Assembly (NCBI RefSeq): GCF_018854495.1 | Contig: NZ_JABBDR010000089.1 | Location: 1-33,298 of the forward strand | DNA: 33,298 nt | Source: Acidithiobacillus ferruginosus | GTDB lineage: Bacteria > Pseudomonadota > Gammaproteobacteria > Acidithiobacillales > Acidithiobacillaceae | Direction of reading: 5' to 3' | Shown here: positions 22,838-30,526 of the stretch, piece by piece | Position numbering within the stretch: position 1 is the stretch's first letter | Layout: each line of letters begins with the position of its first letter | Program-made: the position numbers and the translations under genes | The notes under the pieces: model-generated | The model's input: only the letters and a program-made list of their open reading frames with translations | Database searches by the model: none | What the model was told of the DNA's origin: nothing

Positions 22838-23596
22838 ATGTTACAACAACCCACTCTGAACGCGCTGCGTCAGCTCAATCTCCACGCCATGGCTGAGGCT
22901 CTGGACGAACAATCTCGTCTCACACAAATCCAGGATCTCTCCTTCGATGAGCGTCTGGGACTGCTCCTGGACCGAGAACTCTGTGCCCGGGATCAACGCC
23001 GTCTAACGCGCCTGCTGAAGCTCGCCCATCTCAAGCAGAATGCCTGTGTGGAGGATATCGACTATCGCGGCTCCCGTGGACTGGACCGATCCAAGGTGAT
23101 GGCACTGATCCAGAACACCTGGATTCGGCAAGGCCATAATCTGCTGATTACTGGCGCCACCGGCACCGGCAAAACCTGGCTGGGCTGTGCGCTGGGTCAT
23201 CAGGCCTGTCGTCAGGGATTGTGCGTGCGGTATCTGCGCTTGCCCCGCCTGTTTGAAGAACTCCGCATTCGTCATGGTGACGGCAGCTTCGGGCGTTATC
23301 TCACCACGTTGGCCAAGGTCGATCTACTCATACTGGACGATTGGGGGCTTGCCCCTATGAATGCCGAGGATGTTCGGGACCTACTGGAAATCATTGATGA
23401 CCGGGTAAACCAAAGGGCCACGCTGATTACCAGCCAGCTCCCAGTGAATCATTGGCACGAATATCTGGGCGAGCCCACCGTGGCTGACGCGGTACTGGAC
23501 CGGTTGCTGCAGAGTGCTCACCGACTGGAGCTGAAGGGGGACTCCCTGCGTCGTCACAGTGATGGACGCGACACCCCAAAAGTTGACGCATCGTGA
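22838..23596 (+). CDS. istB: IstB helper ATPase of the IS21 element
   Basis: The 252-residue protein has the IstB N-terminus (LNALRQLNLHAMAEALDEQ) and an AAA+ core with Walker A GATGTGKT, Walker B VDLLILDDWG and the arginine-bearing ITSQLPVNHWH segment. It drives target selection with IstA in transposition. It appears complete and starts 17 bases after the ancestral istA stop. It may act on other IS21 copies of the same type in the genome. Confidence 0.9.
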   Translation: MLQQPTLNALRQLNLHAMAEALDEQSRLTQIQDLSFDERLGLLLDRELCARDQRRLTRLLKLAHLKQNACVEDIDYRGSRGLDRSKVMALIQNTWIRQGHNLLITGATGTGKTWLGCALGHQACRQGLCVRYLRLPRLFEELRIRHGDGSFGRYLTTLAKVDLLILDDWGLAPMNAEDVRDLLEIIDDRVNQRATLITSQLPVNHWHEYLGEPTVADAVLDRLLQSAHRLELKGDSLRRHSDGRDTPKVDAS

Positions 23597-23690
23597 CCAC
23601 CTGGGGATAAAATGGCGGTGACCAGAATGTACGCTTTTCGGGGGTGCCCACGATCAGCGGAATCACTGCCCACGATCGCCGGAATGCGCA

Positions 23691-23856
23691 GATCATGGCG
23701 ATGCAGGAAGACGGGATGCTGCGATTGGCCGGCACTGGAGAAGCGGCCCGCAAGGGGCGTGACCTATTACGCGAATTGGCCCCCAATGCCACGATGGATC
23801 GACAATTGGCGGAAGATCTGATCGCTGAACGGCGCATCGAAGCCGAACATGAATGA
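23691..23856 (+). pseudogene. C-terminal remnant of an AbrB/MazE-type (VapB) antitoxin
   Basis: Immediately after the IS21 end the frame reads MAMQEDGMLRL, then AARKGRDLLRELAPN and LAEDLIAERRIEAEHE, the C-terminal half of AbrB-type antitoxins. The N-terminal DNA-binding part is absent and is not found on the other side of the IS. The stop overlaps the toxin start. It could still neutralise but not autoregulate. Confidence 0.5.
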
Positions 23857-23947
23857 GTCGGTACTCGATGCCTCGGCATTGCTCGCCTACCTCAACGATC
23901 TGCTCCCAACTCAACGAAAAGCGCTATTTTTCATTTCAATTGGCTGA
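23849..23947 (+). pseudogene. Truncated VapC (PIN-domain) toxin N-terminus
   Basis: ATG 23849 overlaps the antitoxin stop and encodes MNESVLDASALLAYLN, the first strand and helix of a PIN ribonuclease with its first catalytic Asp. After residue 16 similarity ends, and a stop follows at codon 33. Only the start of the toxin remains. Confidence 0.6.
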
Positions 23948-24012
23948 TAAAAAACCTTCATTTAGACGTCATGAAACTTTCATATGGTCGGCATCAGAGT
24001 TACACTTGGCCA

Positions 24013-25254
24013 ATGATAGATACACCACTATATGTTCGATTCCTGCAGCCACGCCTCATCGAGGCCATGGCCGACACACCGGTGGTATTGATCCACGGAC
24101 CGCGCCAGTGCGGCAAAAGCACGCTCGCCCGGCAGGTAGGCGATGCCGCTGGGTATACTTATCTCAGTTTTGACGACGATGTGCAGCGCGCATCGGCCCA
24201 GGCTGATCCCATCGGGTATGTGGCGGACTTGCCCGACAAGGTGGTGCTGGACGAGGTTCAGCGCGTGCCCAACCTATTCACCTCGCTCAAGGCTGCAGTG
24301 GACGTCAGAAGGCAGCCGGGGCGATTTATCCTCACCGGTTCGGCCAATGTGTTGTTGGTGCCCAAATTGGCGGATTCGCTGGCGGGACGCATGGATATCC
24401 TGCGCCTACACCCTTTGGCTCAGGCGGAACTGGCCGGGACCGAGCCCAATTTCCTATCCGCATTATTCGGGAATGGTTTCAAGACGGGAGCTTGCGGACA
24501 GCGGCTCGGTAAAATGCTGGCTGGGCGTGTGGCAGCCGGTGGTTATCCGGCGGCGTTGGCGCGGGCCACGGCGCGCCGCCGCGCGAGTTGGTACCGGGAT
24601 TACGCCGACACTCTGGTGCAACGCGATGTACGCGATCTCGCCCGCATTCACGCATTGGAGGCCTTGCCACGCCTGCTGACATTGGCGGCCGGGCAAAGCG
24701 CACGTCTGCTGAATGTGGCCGATCTAGCCGCCCCGTTCCAGTTGAGTCGCCCCACCATCCGCGACTATATGACCCTGCTGGCACGGGTGTTTCTATTGGA
24801 AGAACTGCCGCCCTGGCACAGCAATCGTCTGAGTCGCCTCATCAAGACGCCTAAATTACACTTGGGCGATACAGGCCTGGCCTGCGCTTTACTCGGTGTG
24901 GACGCGGCGGCGCTGTGGGATGATCGAGCCCTCTATGGACAACTATTGGAAACCTTTGTTTATCAGGAGCTACGTCGTCATGCCAGTTGGCGGGAGGAGC
25001 CTGTAACCTTCCATCATTTTCGCGACAAGGACGGCGCCGAAGTGGATATCGTGCTGGAGTCCGGCGGAAAGTTGGCGGGCGTCGAGGTCAAGGCCGCCGC
25101 CACCGTCACCGCCGCCGATTTCAAAGGGTTGCACAAACTGAAAAGCGACACGAGGACCTGTTTTGTGGGAGGCGTGGTGCTCTACGATGGCGATGCGGTC
25201 GCATCTTTTGGCGATGGTCTATACGCCGTGCCACTATCTTGTCTGTGGCCGTGA
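24013..25254 (+). CDS. AAA_14/DUF4143 family ATPase
   Basis: The 413-residue protein has the full two-domain plan of this family. The N-terminal ATPase has Walker A GPRQCGKST (29-37), Walker B KVVLDEVQ, and the sensor ILTGSANVLL. The C-terminal DUF4143 domain contains LETFVYQELRRH and ends in a nuclease-like GAEVDIVLE ... VEVK motif. The cellular role of the family is unsettled; members are common in mobile and toxin-rich regions. ATG 24013 has no clear ribosome site; an in-frame start at 23971 exists. The gene looks intact amid debris. A small hairpin (AGCCC-TTGTA-GGGCT, 25311-25325) follows. Confidence 0.85.
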   Translation: MIDTPLYVRFLQPRLIEAMADTPVVLIHGPRQCGKSTLARQVGDAAGYTYLSFDDDVQRASAQADPIGYVADLPDKVVLDEVQRVPNLFTSLKAAVDVRRQPGRFILTGSANVLLVPKLADSLAGRMDILRLHPLAQAELAGTEPNFLSALFGNGFKTGACGQRLGKMLAGRVAAGGYPAALARATARRRASWYRDYADTLVQRDVRDLARIHALEALPRLLTLAAGQSARLLNVADLAAPFQLSRPTIRDYMTLLARVFLLEELPPWHSNRLSRLIKTPKLHLGDTGLACALLGVDAAALWDDRALYGQLLETFVYQELRRHASWREEPVTFHHFRDKDGAEVDIVLESGGKLAGVEVKAAATVTAADFKGLHKLKSDTRTCFVGGVVLYDGDAVASFGDGLYAVPLSCLWP

Positions 25255-25430
25255 CCTGTTAAAACCTTTCTCGCACAAGGGAGATCACCGACACCTCGGA
25301 GGTCGAGAGGAGCCCTTGTAGGGCTGTTTGACACGACGTCAATTTCATCTTTGGGCGCCTCCGGGGGGGGCCTTCTGGTCGGCAATATGGATAAAATAGG
25401 CCTGACATATTTTATGGGAAACATACAGGA

Positions 25431-25899
25431 GTGGTGCAAGCGCGCCACCGTCCTGAGTCTGACGCTTATCGCTTTCTGGAGCGTGTGCCGAAGGCCAAGC
25501 CCAAAGGGCCGGGAGGGAGAAAGCCCTATGACCGGATGCTGCTTTTCAAGATGATGGTGTTACAGCAACTGCGCAATCTCAGCGACGAGCAAACCGAATA
25601 CCAGGTGTGGGATCGTCTCAGCTTTCAGCGTTTTCTGGGGTTGGGACTGGAGGAATCGGTACCTGATCACACCACCGTGCATGGGTTGAGCATGCCTTTG
25701 GCGCCATGGTATAGCCGGGTGCTAGTTTCTGCGCATCATTGGTATGGCTCGCGCTGAAGTCAAAAACGGCATGATGAATCTGGTCTATACCATGTGGCGA
25801 TTTATCTGCTGGATGCAGCAATCGGTGGCCAGGCAGGGATCAATCCGTCCAAAGCCCACGAAAAGGGCTAAAAATACTGGAAATACGCAGATAAAGTAG
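25431..25899 (+). pseudogene. IS5-family transposase, internally deleted
   Basis: The first frame (from GTG 25431) encodes the DUF772-type N-terminus of IS5 transposases: FLERVPKAKPKGPGGRKPYD, LFKMMVLQQLRNLSDEQTEY and ESVPDHTTV. Similarity ends near 25690. A second frame (25744-25899) encodes the typical C-terminus ARAEVKNGMMNLVYTMWRFI. The catalytic middle part is deleted and the ends are in different frames. No clean terminal repeats were identified, so element limits are unknown. Confidence 0.7.
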
Positions 25900-26003
25900 G
25901 GATAATTTGTAAGAACCGCCTGAGAATGGCGAGGGTGGGGGAACGTCTCTATCTCAAACTGAACAATTTTTGTTATTCGAAGTACCCTAAGGAAAGCTTA
26001 TCT

Positions 26004-26345
26004 ATGCGCGCTATGCCGAGTTGTCCAAAATGCAGTTCAAATTACGTCTATGAAGACGGCAATATTTATATATGTCCAGAGTGTGCACAGGAATGGGCAA
26101 AAGAAGACCATCTGGAAAAAATGGACTCCCTTCGTGCTTCTGATGTAAATGGCAGTGCCATCAATGATGGCGATACCGTGGTCGTTGTGAAAGATCTCAA
26201 GATAAAAGGTTCGTCATCAATAATAAAAGTTGGAACAAAAATAAAAAACGTCCGCATTGTTGATGGTGATCACAACATTGATTGTAAGGTGGATGGCGTT
26301 GGTGCGATACAGTTGAAGTCCGAGTTTCTGCGAAAAGTGCCATGA
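26004..26345 (+). CDS. yjdM: PhnA/YjdM family zinc-ribbon protein
   Basis: The 113-residue protein has the family layout: an N-terminal zinc ribbon with CPKCSSNYVYEDGNIYICPEC (four Cys), then the domain DGDTVVVVKDLKIKGSSSII, GTKIKNVRIVDGDHNIDCKV and LKSEFLRK. Despite the historical name, a phosphonate role is not established for most members. ATG 26004 follows AAGGA; ATG 26013 is a shorter option. Its stop overlaps the start of the LysR gene (ATGA). Confidence 0.9.
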   Translation: MRAMPSCPKCSSNYVYEDGNIYICPECAQEWAKEDHLEKMDSLRASDVNGSAINDGDTVVVVKDLKIKGSSSIIKVGTKIKNVRIVDGDHNIDCKVDGVGAIQLKSEFLRKVP

Positions 26346-27253
26346 GTATGCATCTCACCTTTCGCCAGCTACAGGTGTTTACCGCCGTGGCGAAGCATCA
26401 GAGCTTTACCCGCGCCGCGCAGGCGCTCTATCTCAGCCAGCCCGCCGTATCCATGCAGGTCCGGCAGATGGAAGAGCAGGTCGGACTGCCGCTTTTTGAA
26501 CAACTGGGGCGCCGGATTTATCTCACTGAAGCGGGGCGGGAAATGGCGCGCTACAGTGCCGCCATTACCCAGCAACTCGAAGAGGCGGTACAGGTGATCA
26601 ACGACCTCAAGGGGCTGGCGGGGGGGCATATTCATATCAGTGTGGCCACCACCGGGGCATATATCGCACCTTATCTGCTGGCGGCTTTCAGTAAATTGCA
26701 TCCGCAGGTGACGGTCAGCATGGATGTCACCAACCGGGAGACCTTGCTGCACCAACTGGCGGAGAACGAAGTGGATATTGCCATCATGGGGCGGCCGCCT
26801 GCGGGGCTGGCGCTGGAGGCTACGGCCTTTCTGGAAAATCCGCTGGTGATTATCGCTGCACCGGATCATCCCCTGGCCCGGATCAAGGCGATTACTCTGG
26901 ACATGGTGGCAACTTACCCCTTCATTATGCGGGAGCCGGGTTCGGGGACGCGAATCGCGGTGGAACAATTTTTTGAAAAGGCCGGGGTTGCGCTGCACGC
27001 GAGCATCGAAGTCAGCAGCCACGAGGCGATCAAGCACGCGGTGCGCGCTGGTATGGGGCTGGGCATCGCGTCTCTGCATACGGTGCGGGAAGAATTGCTG
27101 GCAGGACGCCTGGCGGTGCTGGATGTGCAGGGCATGCCTATCGAACGCCATTGGTATCTGGTGCATCGTCAGGGTAAGCGCCTCTCGGCGGCCGCTCAGG
27201 CCTTCCGGGACTTTCTGCTGAACCAGGATGCGGCGCGATTGCTGCCCGCATAG
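26342..27253 (+). CDS. cbbR: LysR-type regulator, CbbR-like
   Basis: The 303-residue protein has the LTTR winged HTH (residues 5-65: LTFRQLQVFTAVAKHQSFTRAAQALYLSQP, AVSMQVRQMEE) and an effector domain. The opening is very close to CbbR/RbcR-type regulators. It is translationally coupled to yjdM and converges on cbbO, instead of the usual divergent placement beside the RuBisCO gene. Its likely targets are the cbbM promoter sites at 32076-32109. CbbR proteins respond to metabolites such as NADPH, ATP or RuBP; the ligand here is unknown. Confidence 0.8.
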   Translation: MSMHLTFRQLQVFTAVAKHQSFTRAAQALYLSQPAVSMQVRQMEEQVGLPLFEQLGRRIYLTEAGREMARYSAAITQQLEEAVQVINDLKGLAGGHIHISVATTGAYIAPYLLAAFSKLHPQVTVSMDVTNRETLLHQLAENEVDIAIMGRPPAGLALEATAFLENPLVIIAAPDHPLARIKAITLDMVATYPFIMREPGSGTRIAVEQFFEKAGVALHASIEVSSHEAIKHAVRAGMGLGIASLHTVREELLAGRLAVLDVQGMPIERHWYLVHRQGKRLSAAAQAFRDFLLNQDAARLLPA

Positions 27254-27259
27254 GGGCCC

Positions 27260-29539
27260 CTACCGGGTCAGGGCGATAAACAGTTCCGGCAGCTTTTCCG
27301 GCAGTCTGGCAATGTGGTCGATGACGGTGTACTGACGGCCGAAGATGTCGGCGACATAGGCGTCGGCATGGGGATCGAGGCTGATACAGTAGGTGAAGAT
27401 GCCGTCGCGATCCAGCTCTTTGACCGCCTGGCGGGCGTCTTCGATCAGGAGACGATCGTCCTGCACATCGACGTCAGATGGTCGGCCGTCGGTGAGTACC
27501 AGCATCAGTTTCTTGTCGGCCTTGCGTGCTGCCAGATAGTGTCCCGCGTGGCGCATGGCGGCGCCCATTCGGGTCGAGTAACCGGCCTGGAGTGCCGCTA
27601 GGCGGCCCTTGACGGCGTCTCCCCAGGGTTCGGAGAAACCCTTGATGTGTAGATAGCGCACTTCATGGCGGGTGTTGGAATTAAAGCCGGCAATGGCCAG
27701 CGGATCGCCGAGTTGTTCGATGGACCAGGCGAGCAGCGATACCGCTTCCTGCGATAGTTGCAACACCGTCTGGCCGTCACCGCCGCCGGTTTTGACGGGC
27801 TCATTCAGTGATTCGGACAAGTCCAGCAGCAGGGTCACGGCGATATCGCGGCCGGCCGTGCGATGGCTCATGTTGATGCGCGGGTCGGGGGTGCTGCCGC
27901 TCTTGAAATCGATCCAGGAACGCAGAGCGACGTCCAGATCCAGTTCGCTGCCTTCTTCCTGATAGCGGATGCGTACCTTGTCCTGCGGTTTGAGCAGATC
28001 GAGCAGGCGTTTGAGGTGCTTGGCCAGTGCCGCATGCTTGAGGAGCAGTTGATCGATGGTCGCTGCGGCCGCGGAAGCGTGCAGCCCTTCATAGAGGCTG
28101 ACCCAGTCGGGCCGGTAACTCTGGCTCTGATAATCCCATTCGGGATAGTGGCGCGGCGGCAGGCCTTGGGTTTCCAGATCGGGCGACTTGCGCTGTTCTG
28201 CGTCAAAGGCCTCTTCCTCATCACCGGATTCGATGAAGCGCCATAAGCCGCGGTTGTCATCGCGGTAACTGATCTCGGTATCGGCGAAATGCACTTTGGC
28301 GAACTGGTCGCTCTGGCGGCGTGTGGTGGTGACATAATCCAGCGCCAGCCGGGCCATGGTCGGCGTATCGGCATTGCCACCCGCGAGTTCCCGGTGAAAA
28401 CGGCCGACAAAGTCATGGAGCACGGGATTGCGGTAACCATGTTCCGGATCGAGCAGCGCCCGCGACAGCATCGCCAGACGATGACGCAGGCAGGAGGTCG
28501 TCTCGGGGTCGCAGGCGCCTTCGGCGGGTTTGGGGTGCAGGGCGAGGAGGATCGCGCGCAGGCCGGGATAGGTCCGGATGAGCAGAGTGTCGATGCGGGC
28601 GTCCTCGAAAAACTCCACCGCCATGCGCTGAAACGGACTCCAGTTGTCGGCTGTTTGTGGGATTGACCAGCGCCGGTGACCGACCATATGCGCCAGGATC
28701 GCGCGGTAGTGGTCCAGCGCGCTGACACCCGGCAGATCATCGAGCACATCCGGCAGCCGCATGCCAAGCGCGTCGTAGTAGGGCTGCGGTGTGCGCAGCG
28801 TGGCAAAGGCTGTGGAGTAGGGGACCAATACTTCGCTGTCCTGCCAGAGCCCGCGCAGGTATAAGTCGAGTTTGCGTTCGACGTCCGCCAGCAGGGTGCC
28901 GTGTCGTTCGCGCTGCAGCACCGCCCGGCTGTCGGCCGACTGTAGCGAGAAGAAGTCTTTCTGACGTTCGGGGTGGTGGAGATAATTGCGCACGCCATAG
29001 TCGACCCAGTTGCGCAGGCCATCCACGGTCAGGCTCTGCAACAGGGTGGGTGCCTGGCGCAGGAGCTCCGGCAGACCGGGGCTGGGGTGAGTCTGGTGAT
29101 GGCCGTGGATGGAGCCGGTGGTACGCTCCATCATGTCGCGTAGCGTGTTCAGGTAATGCCCCAATTGCTCGCGGCTCAACAGGGTGCGGCTGACGGGTGC
29201 CAGGGTTTGCAGAAATCCGCCGATGGCGTTGCCGTTGGGGGTGCGTTGCATGAACTGTACCATCTGCATGACCATTTCCAGTGTACCGTCGCCCAGCGCG
29301 GCGCCGACGTCCGGCCATTCTTCGAGGAAAATCAGGACCGGTTCTTCACCCCGCCCGAGTTTGCAGAGGACGCGCGCTGCGTCAACATAGGCGCTCACAC
29401 CCGCCGGGCCGAGGCGGGCGCTGGCCTTGGCGATACAGTCGGAAAACACCTCGCCAACCCAGGGGAAGCGACAGTCGAGTTGCTTCCGGTAGGCTGCCAG
29501 GCGGGATGGCAGAGAGGGGTCGCGCGGATGATCCGTCAT
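27260..29539 (-). CDS. cbbO: CbbO, vWA-domain adaptor of the RuBisCO activase
   Basis: The 759-residue product has a long helical N-terminal region. Its C-terminal von Willebrand A domain carries a MIDAS motif, D573-L-S-E-S, and a later LVLTDGRPSD. CbbO binds RuBisCO through this domain and docks on the CbbQ hexamer to form a MoxR-class activase that removes inhibitory sugar phosphates. It follows cbbQ by 18 bases; its ribosome site is poor, suggesting coupling. It ends six bases from the convergent cbbR. Confidence 0.92.
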   Translation of the reverse strand: MTDHPRDPSLPSRLAAYRKQLDCRFPWVGEVFSDCIAKASARLGPAGVSAYVDAARVLCKLGRGEEPVLIFLEEWPDVGAALGDGTLEMVMQMVQFMQRTPNGNAIGGFLQTLAPVSRTLLSREQLGHYLNTLRDMMERTTGSIHGHHQTHPSPGLPELLRQAPTLLQSLTVDGLRNWVDYGVRNYLHHPERQKDFFSLQSADSRAVLQRERHGTLLADVERKLDLYLRGLWQDSEVLVPYSTAFATLRTPQPYYDALGMRLPDVLDDLPGVSALDHYRAILAHMVGHRRWSIPQTADNWSPFQRMAVEFFEDARIDTLLIRTYPGLRAILLALHPKPAEGACDPETTSCLRHRLAMLSRALLDPEHGYRNPVLHDFVGRFHRELAGGNADTPTMARLALDYVTTTRRQSDQFAKVHFADTEISYRDDNRGLWRFIESGDEEEAFDAEQRKSPDLETQGLPPRHYPEWDYQSQSYRPDWVSLYEGLHASAAAATIDQLLLKHAALAKHLKRLLDLLKPQDKVRIRYQEEGSELDLDVALRSWIDFKSGSTPDPRINMSHRTAGRDIAVTLLLDLSESLNEPVKTGGGDGQTVLQLSQEAVSLLAWSIEQLGDPLAIAGFNSNTRHEVRYLHIKGFSEPWGDAVKGRLAALQAGYSTRMGAAMRHAGHYLAARKADKKLMLVLTDGRPSDVDVQDDRLLIEDARQAVKELDRDGIFTYCISLDPHADAYVADIFGRQYTVIDHIARLPEKLPELFIALTR

Positions 29540-29557
29540 GGAGGTCGGTGCCGCGCT

Positions 29558-30376
29558 TCAGGCGAAGGCCATGTCGATGGCGTGTTCCAGCGTCGCGCGG
29601 ATGTCGGCATCATCGGTGATCGGCTGTACCAAAGCCATGCGGCAGGCCGCGCGTGGTGCCACCCCATCGTCCATCAGCATGGCGGCATAGACCAGTAGCC
29701 GGGTGGAGATGCCCTCATCCAGACCGTGACCCTTGAGGCGACGGGCGGTAGCGGCCACGGCGACCAACTGGGCGGCTATGGACGGCGCCACACCGGTTTC
29801 CTGCACCAGAATCCCGGCTTCCAGTTCGGCGTTGGGATAATCGAACTCGAAGCCGGTAAAGCGCTGCTTGGTGGACTGTTTGAGATCCTTCATCAGCGAC
29901 TGATAGCCGGGATTGTAGGAAATCACCAGTTGAAAGTCGGGGTGCGCCCGGATCAGTTCGCCCTTCTTGTCCAGCGGCAGGGTACGGCGATGGTCGGTCA
30001 GCGGGTGGATCACCACGGTAGTGTCCTGACGGGCCTCGACGATTTCGTCCAGATAGCAGATCGCGCCGTAGCGCGCCGCCACTGTGAGTGGGCCATCCTG
30101 CCAGCGAGTACCGTCCTTGTCGAGCAGCCAGCGGCCGACCAGATCAGCAGCGGTCATGTCCTCGTTACAGGCTACGGTGACCAGCGGCATGCCGAGGCGC
30201 CAGGCCATGAATTCGACAAAGCGGGACTTGCCGCAACCCGTCGGTCCCTTGACCATCACCGGCAGACGTCTGCGATAAGCGGCTTCAAACAGGGCCACTT
30301 CGTCGTGCTGAGGCTGGTAGAACGGTTCCTTGCCTACCAGGTACTGGTTCAGGATGGAGGAATCTGGTGCAGTCAT
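29558..30376 (-). CDS. cbbQ: CbbQ, MoxR-type AAA+ RuBisCO activase
   Basis: The 272-residue protein matches CbbQ/NirQ/NorQ: an N-terminal YLVGKEPFYQP segment, Walker A GPTGCGKS (44-51), Walker B AICYLDEIVEA, and a sensor in VISYNPGYQ. It forms the hexameric motor that remodels RuBisCO together with CbbO. The chosen ATG 30376 follows GGAG; an in-frame start at 30466 would run into the terminator hairpin and is unlikely. Confidence 0.93.
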   Translation of the reverse strand: MTAPDSSILNQYLVGKEPFYQPQHDEVALFEAAYRRRLPVMVKGPTGCGKSRFVEFMAWRLGMPLVTVACNEDMTAADLVGRWLLDKDGTRWQDGPLTVAARYGAICYLDEIVEARQDTTVVIHPLTDHRRTLPLDKKGELIRAHPDFQLVISYNPGYQSLMKDLKQSTKQRFTGFEFDYPNAELEAGILVQETGVAPSIAAQLVAVAATARRLKGHGLDEGISTRLLVYAAMLMDDGVAPRAACRMALVQPITDDADIRATLEHAIDMAFA

Positions 30377-30465
30377 GCGGTGCTCCGTTTGCGGTTTGCC
30401 GCCGGAGGCGGCGAAACAGGGAATGGGTCGGTCTGAAAGCGGGCTGCGGGCTGCCGCCTTCAACA

Positions 30466-30491
30466 AAATCGCCCCCAGGTGGGGGCGATTT
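30466..30491 (-). terminator. Hairpin between cbbM and cbbQ (terminator/attenuator)
   Basis: A 12-bp perfect stem, AAATCGCCCCCA with its complement around a 2-base loop, lies about 35 bases after the cbbM stop. In the direction of transcription the distal arm is followed by TTTTGTT. It can act as a partial terminator so that cbbM is transcribed above cbbQ/cbbO, or stabilise the cbbM mRNA 3' end. Confidence 0.75.
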
Positions 30492-30526
30492 CACCCGGTT
30501 GACCGGAACCGGTTTGAGTCAGAGGC

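Larger units (their letters stand above)
21501..23690 (+). mobile_element. IS21-family insertion sequence with internal deletion (copy 2)
   Basis: The left end reads TGCGTATTTCACGCCATCG and the right end, on the minus strand, TGCGCATTCCGGCGATCG; both continue with TGGGCA. Further copies of the TGCCCACGATC unit lie inside each end (21550-21587 and 23645-23680), as is usual for IS21. The element is 2190 bases and carries istA (deleted) and istB (whole). Flanks are CCCCTTT on the left and GATCATG on the right, so no target-site duplication is visible. Confidence 0.8.
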
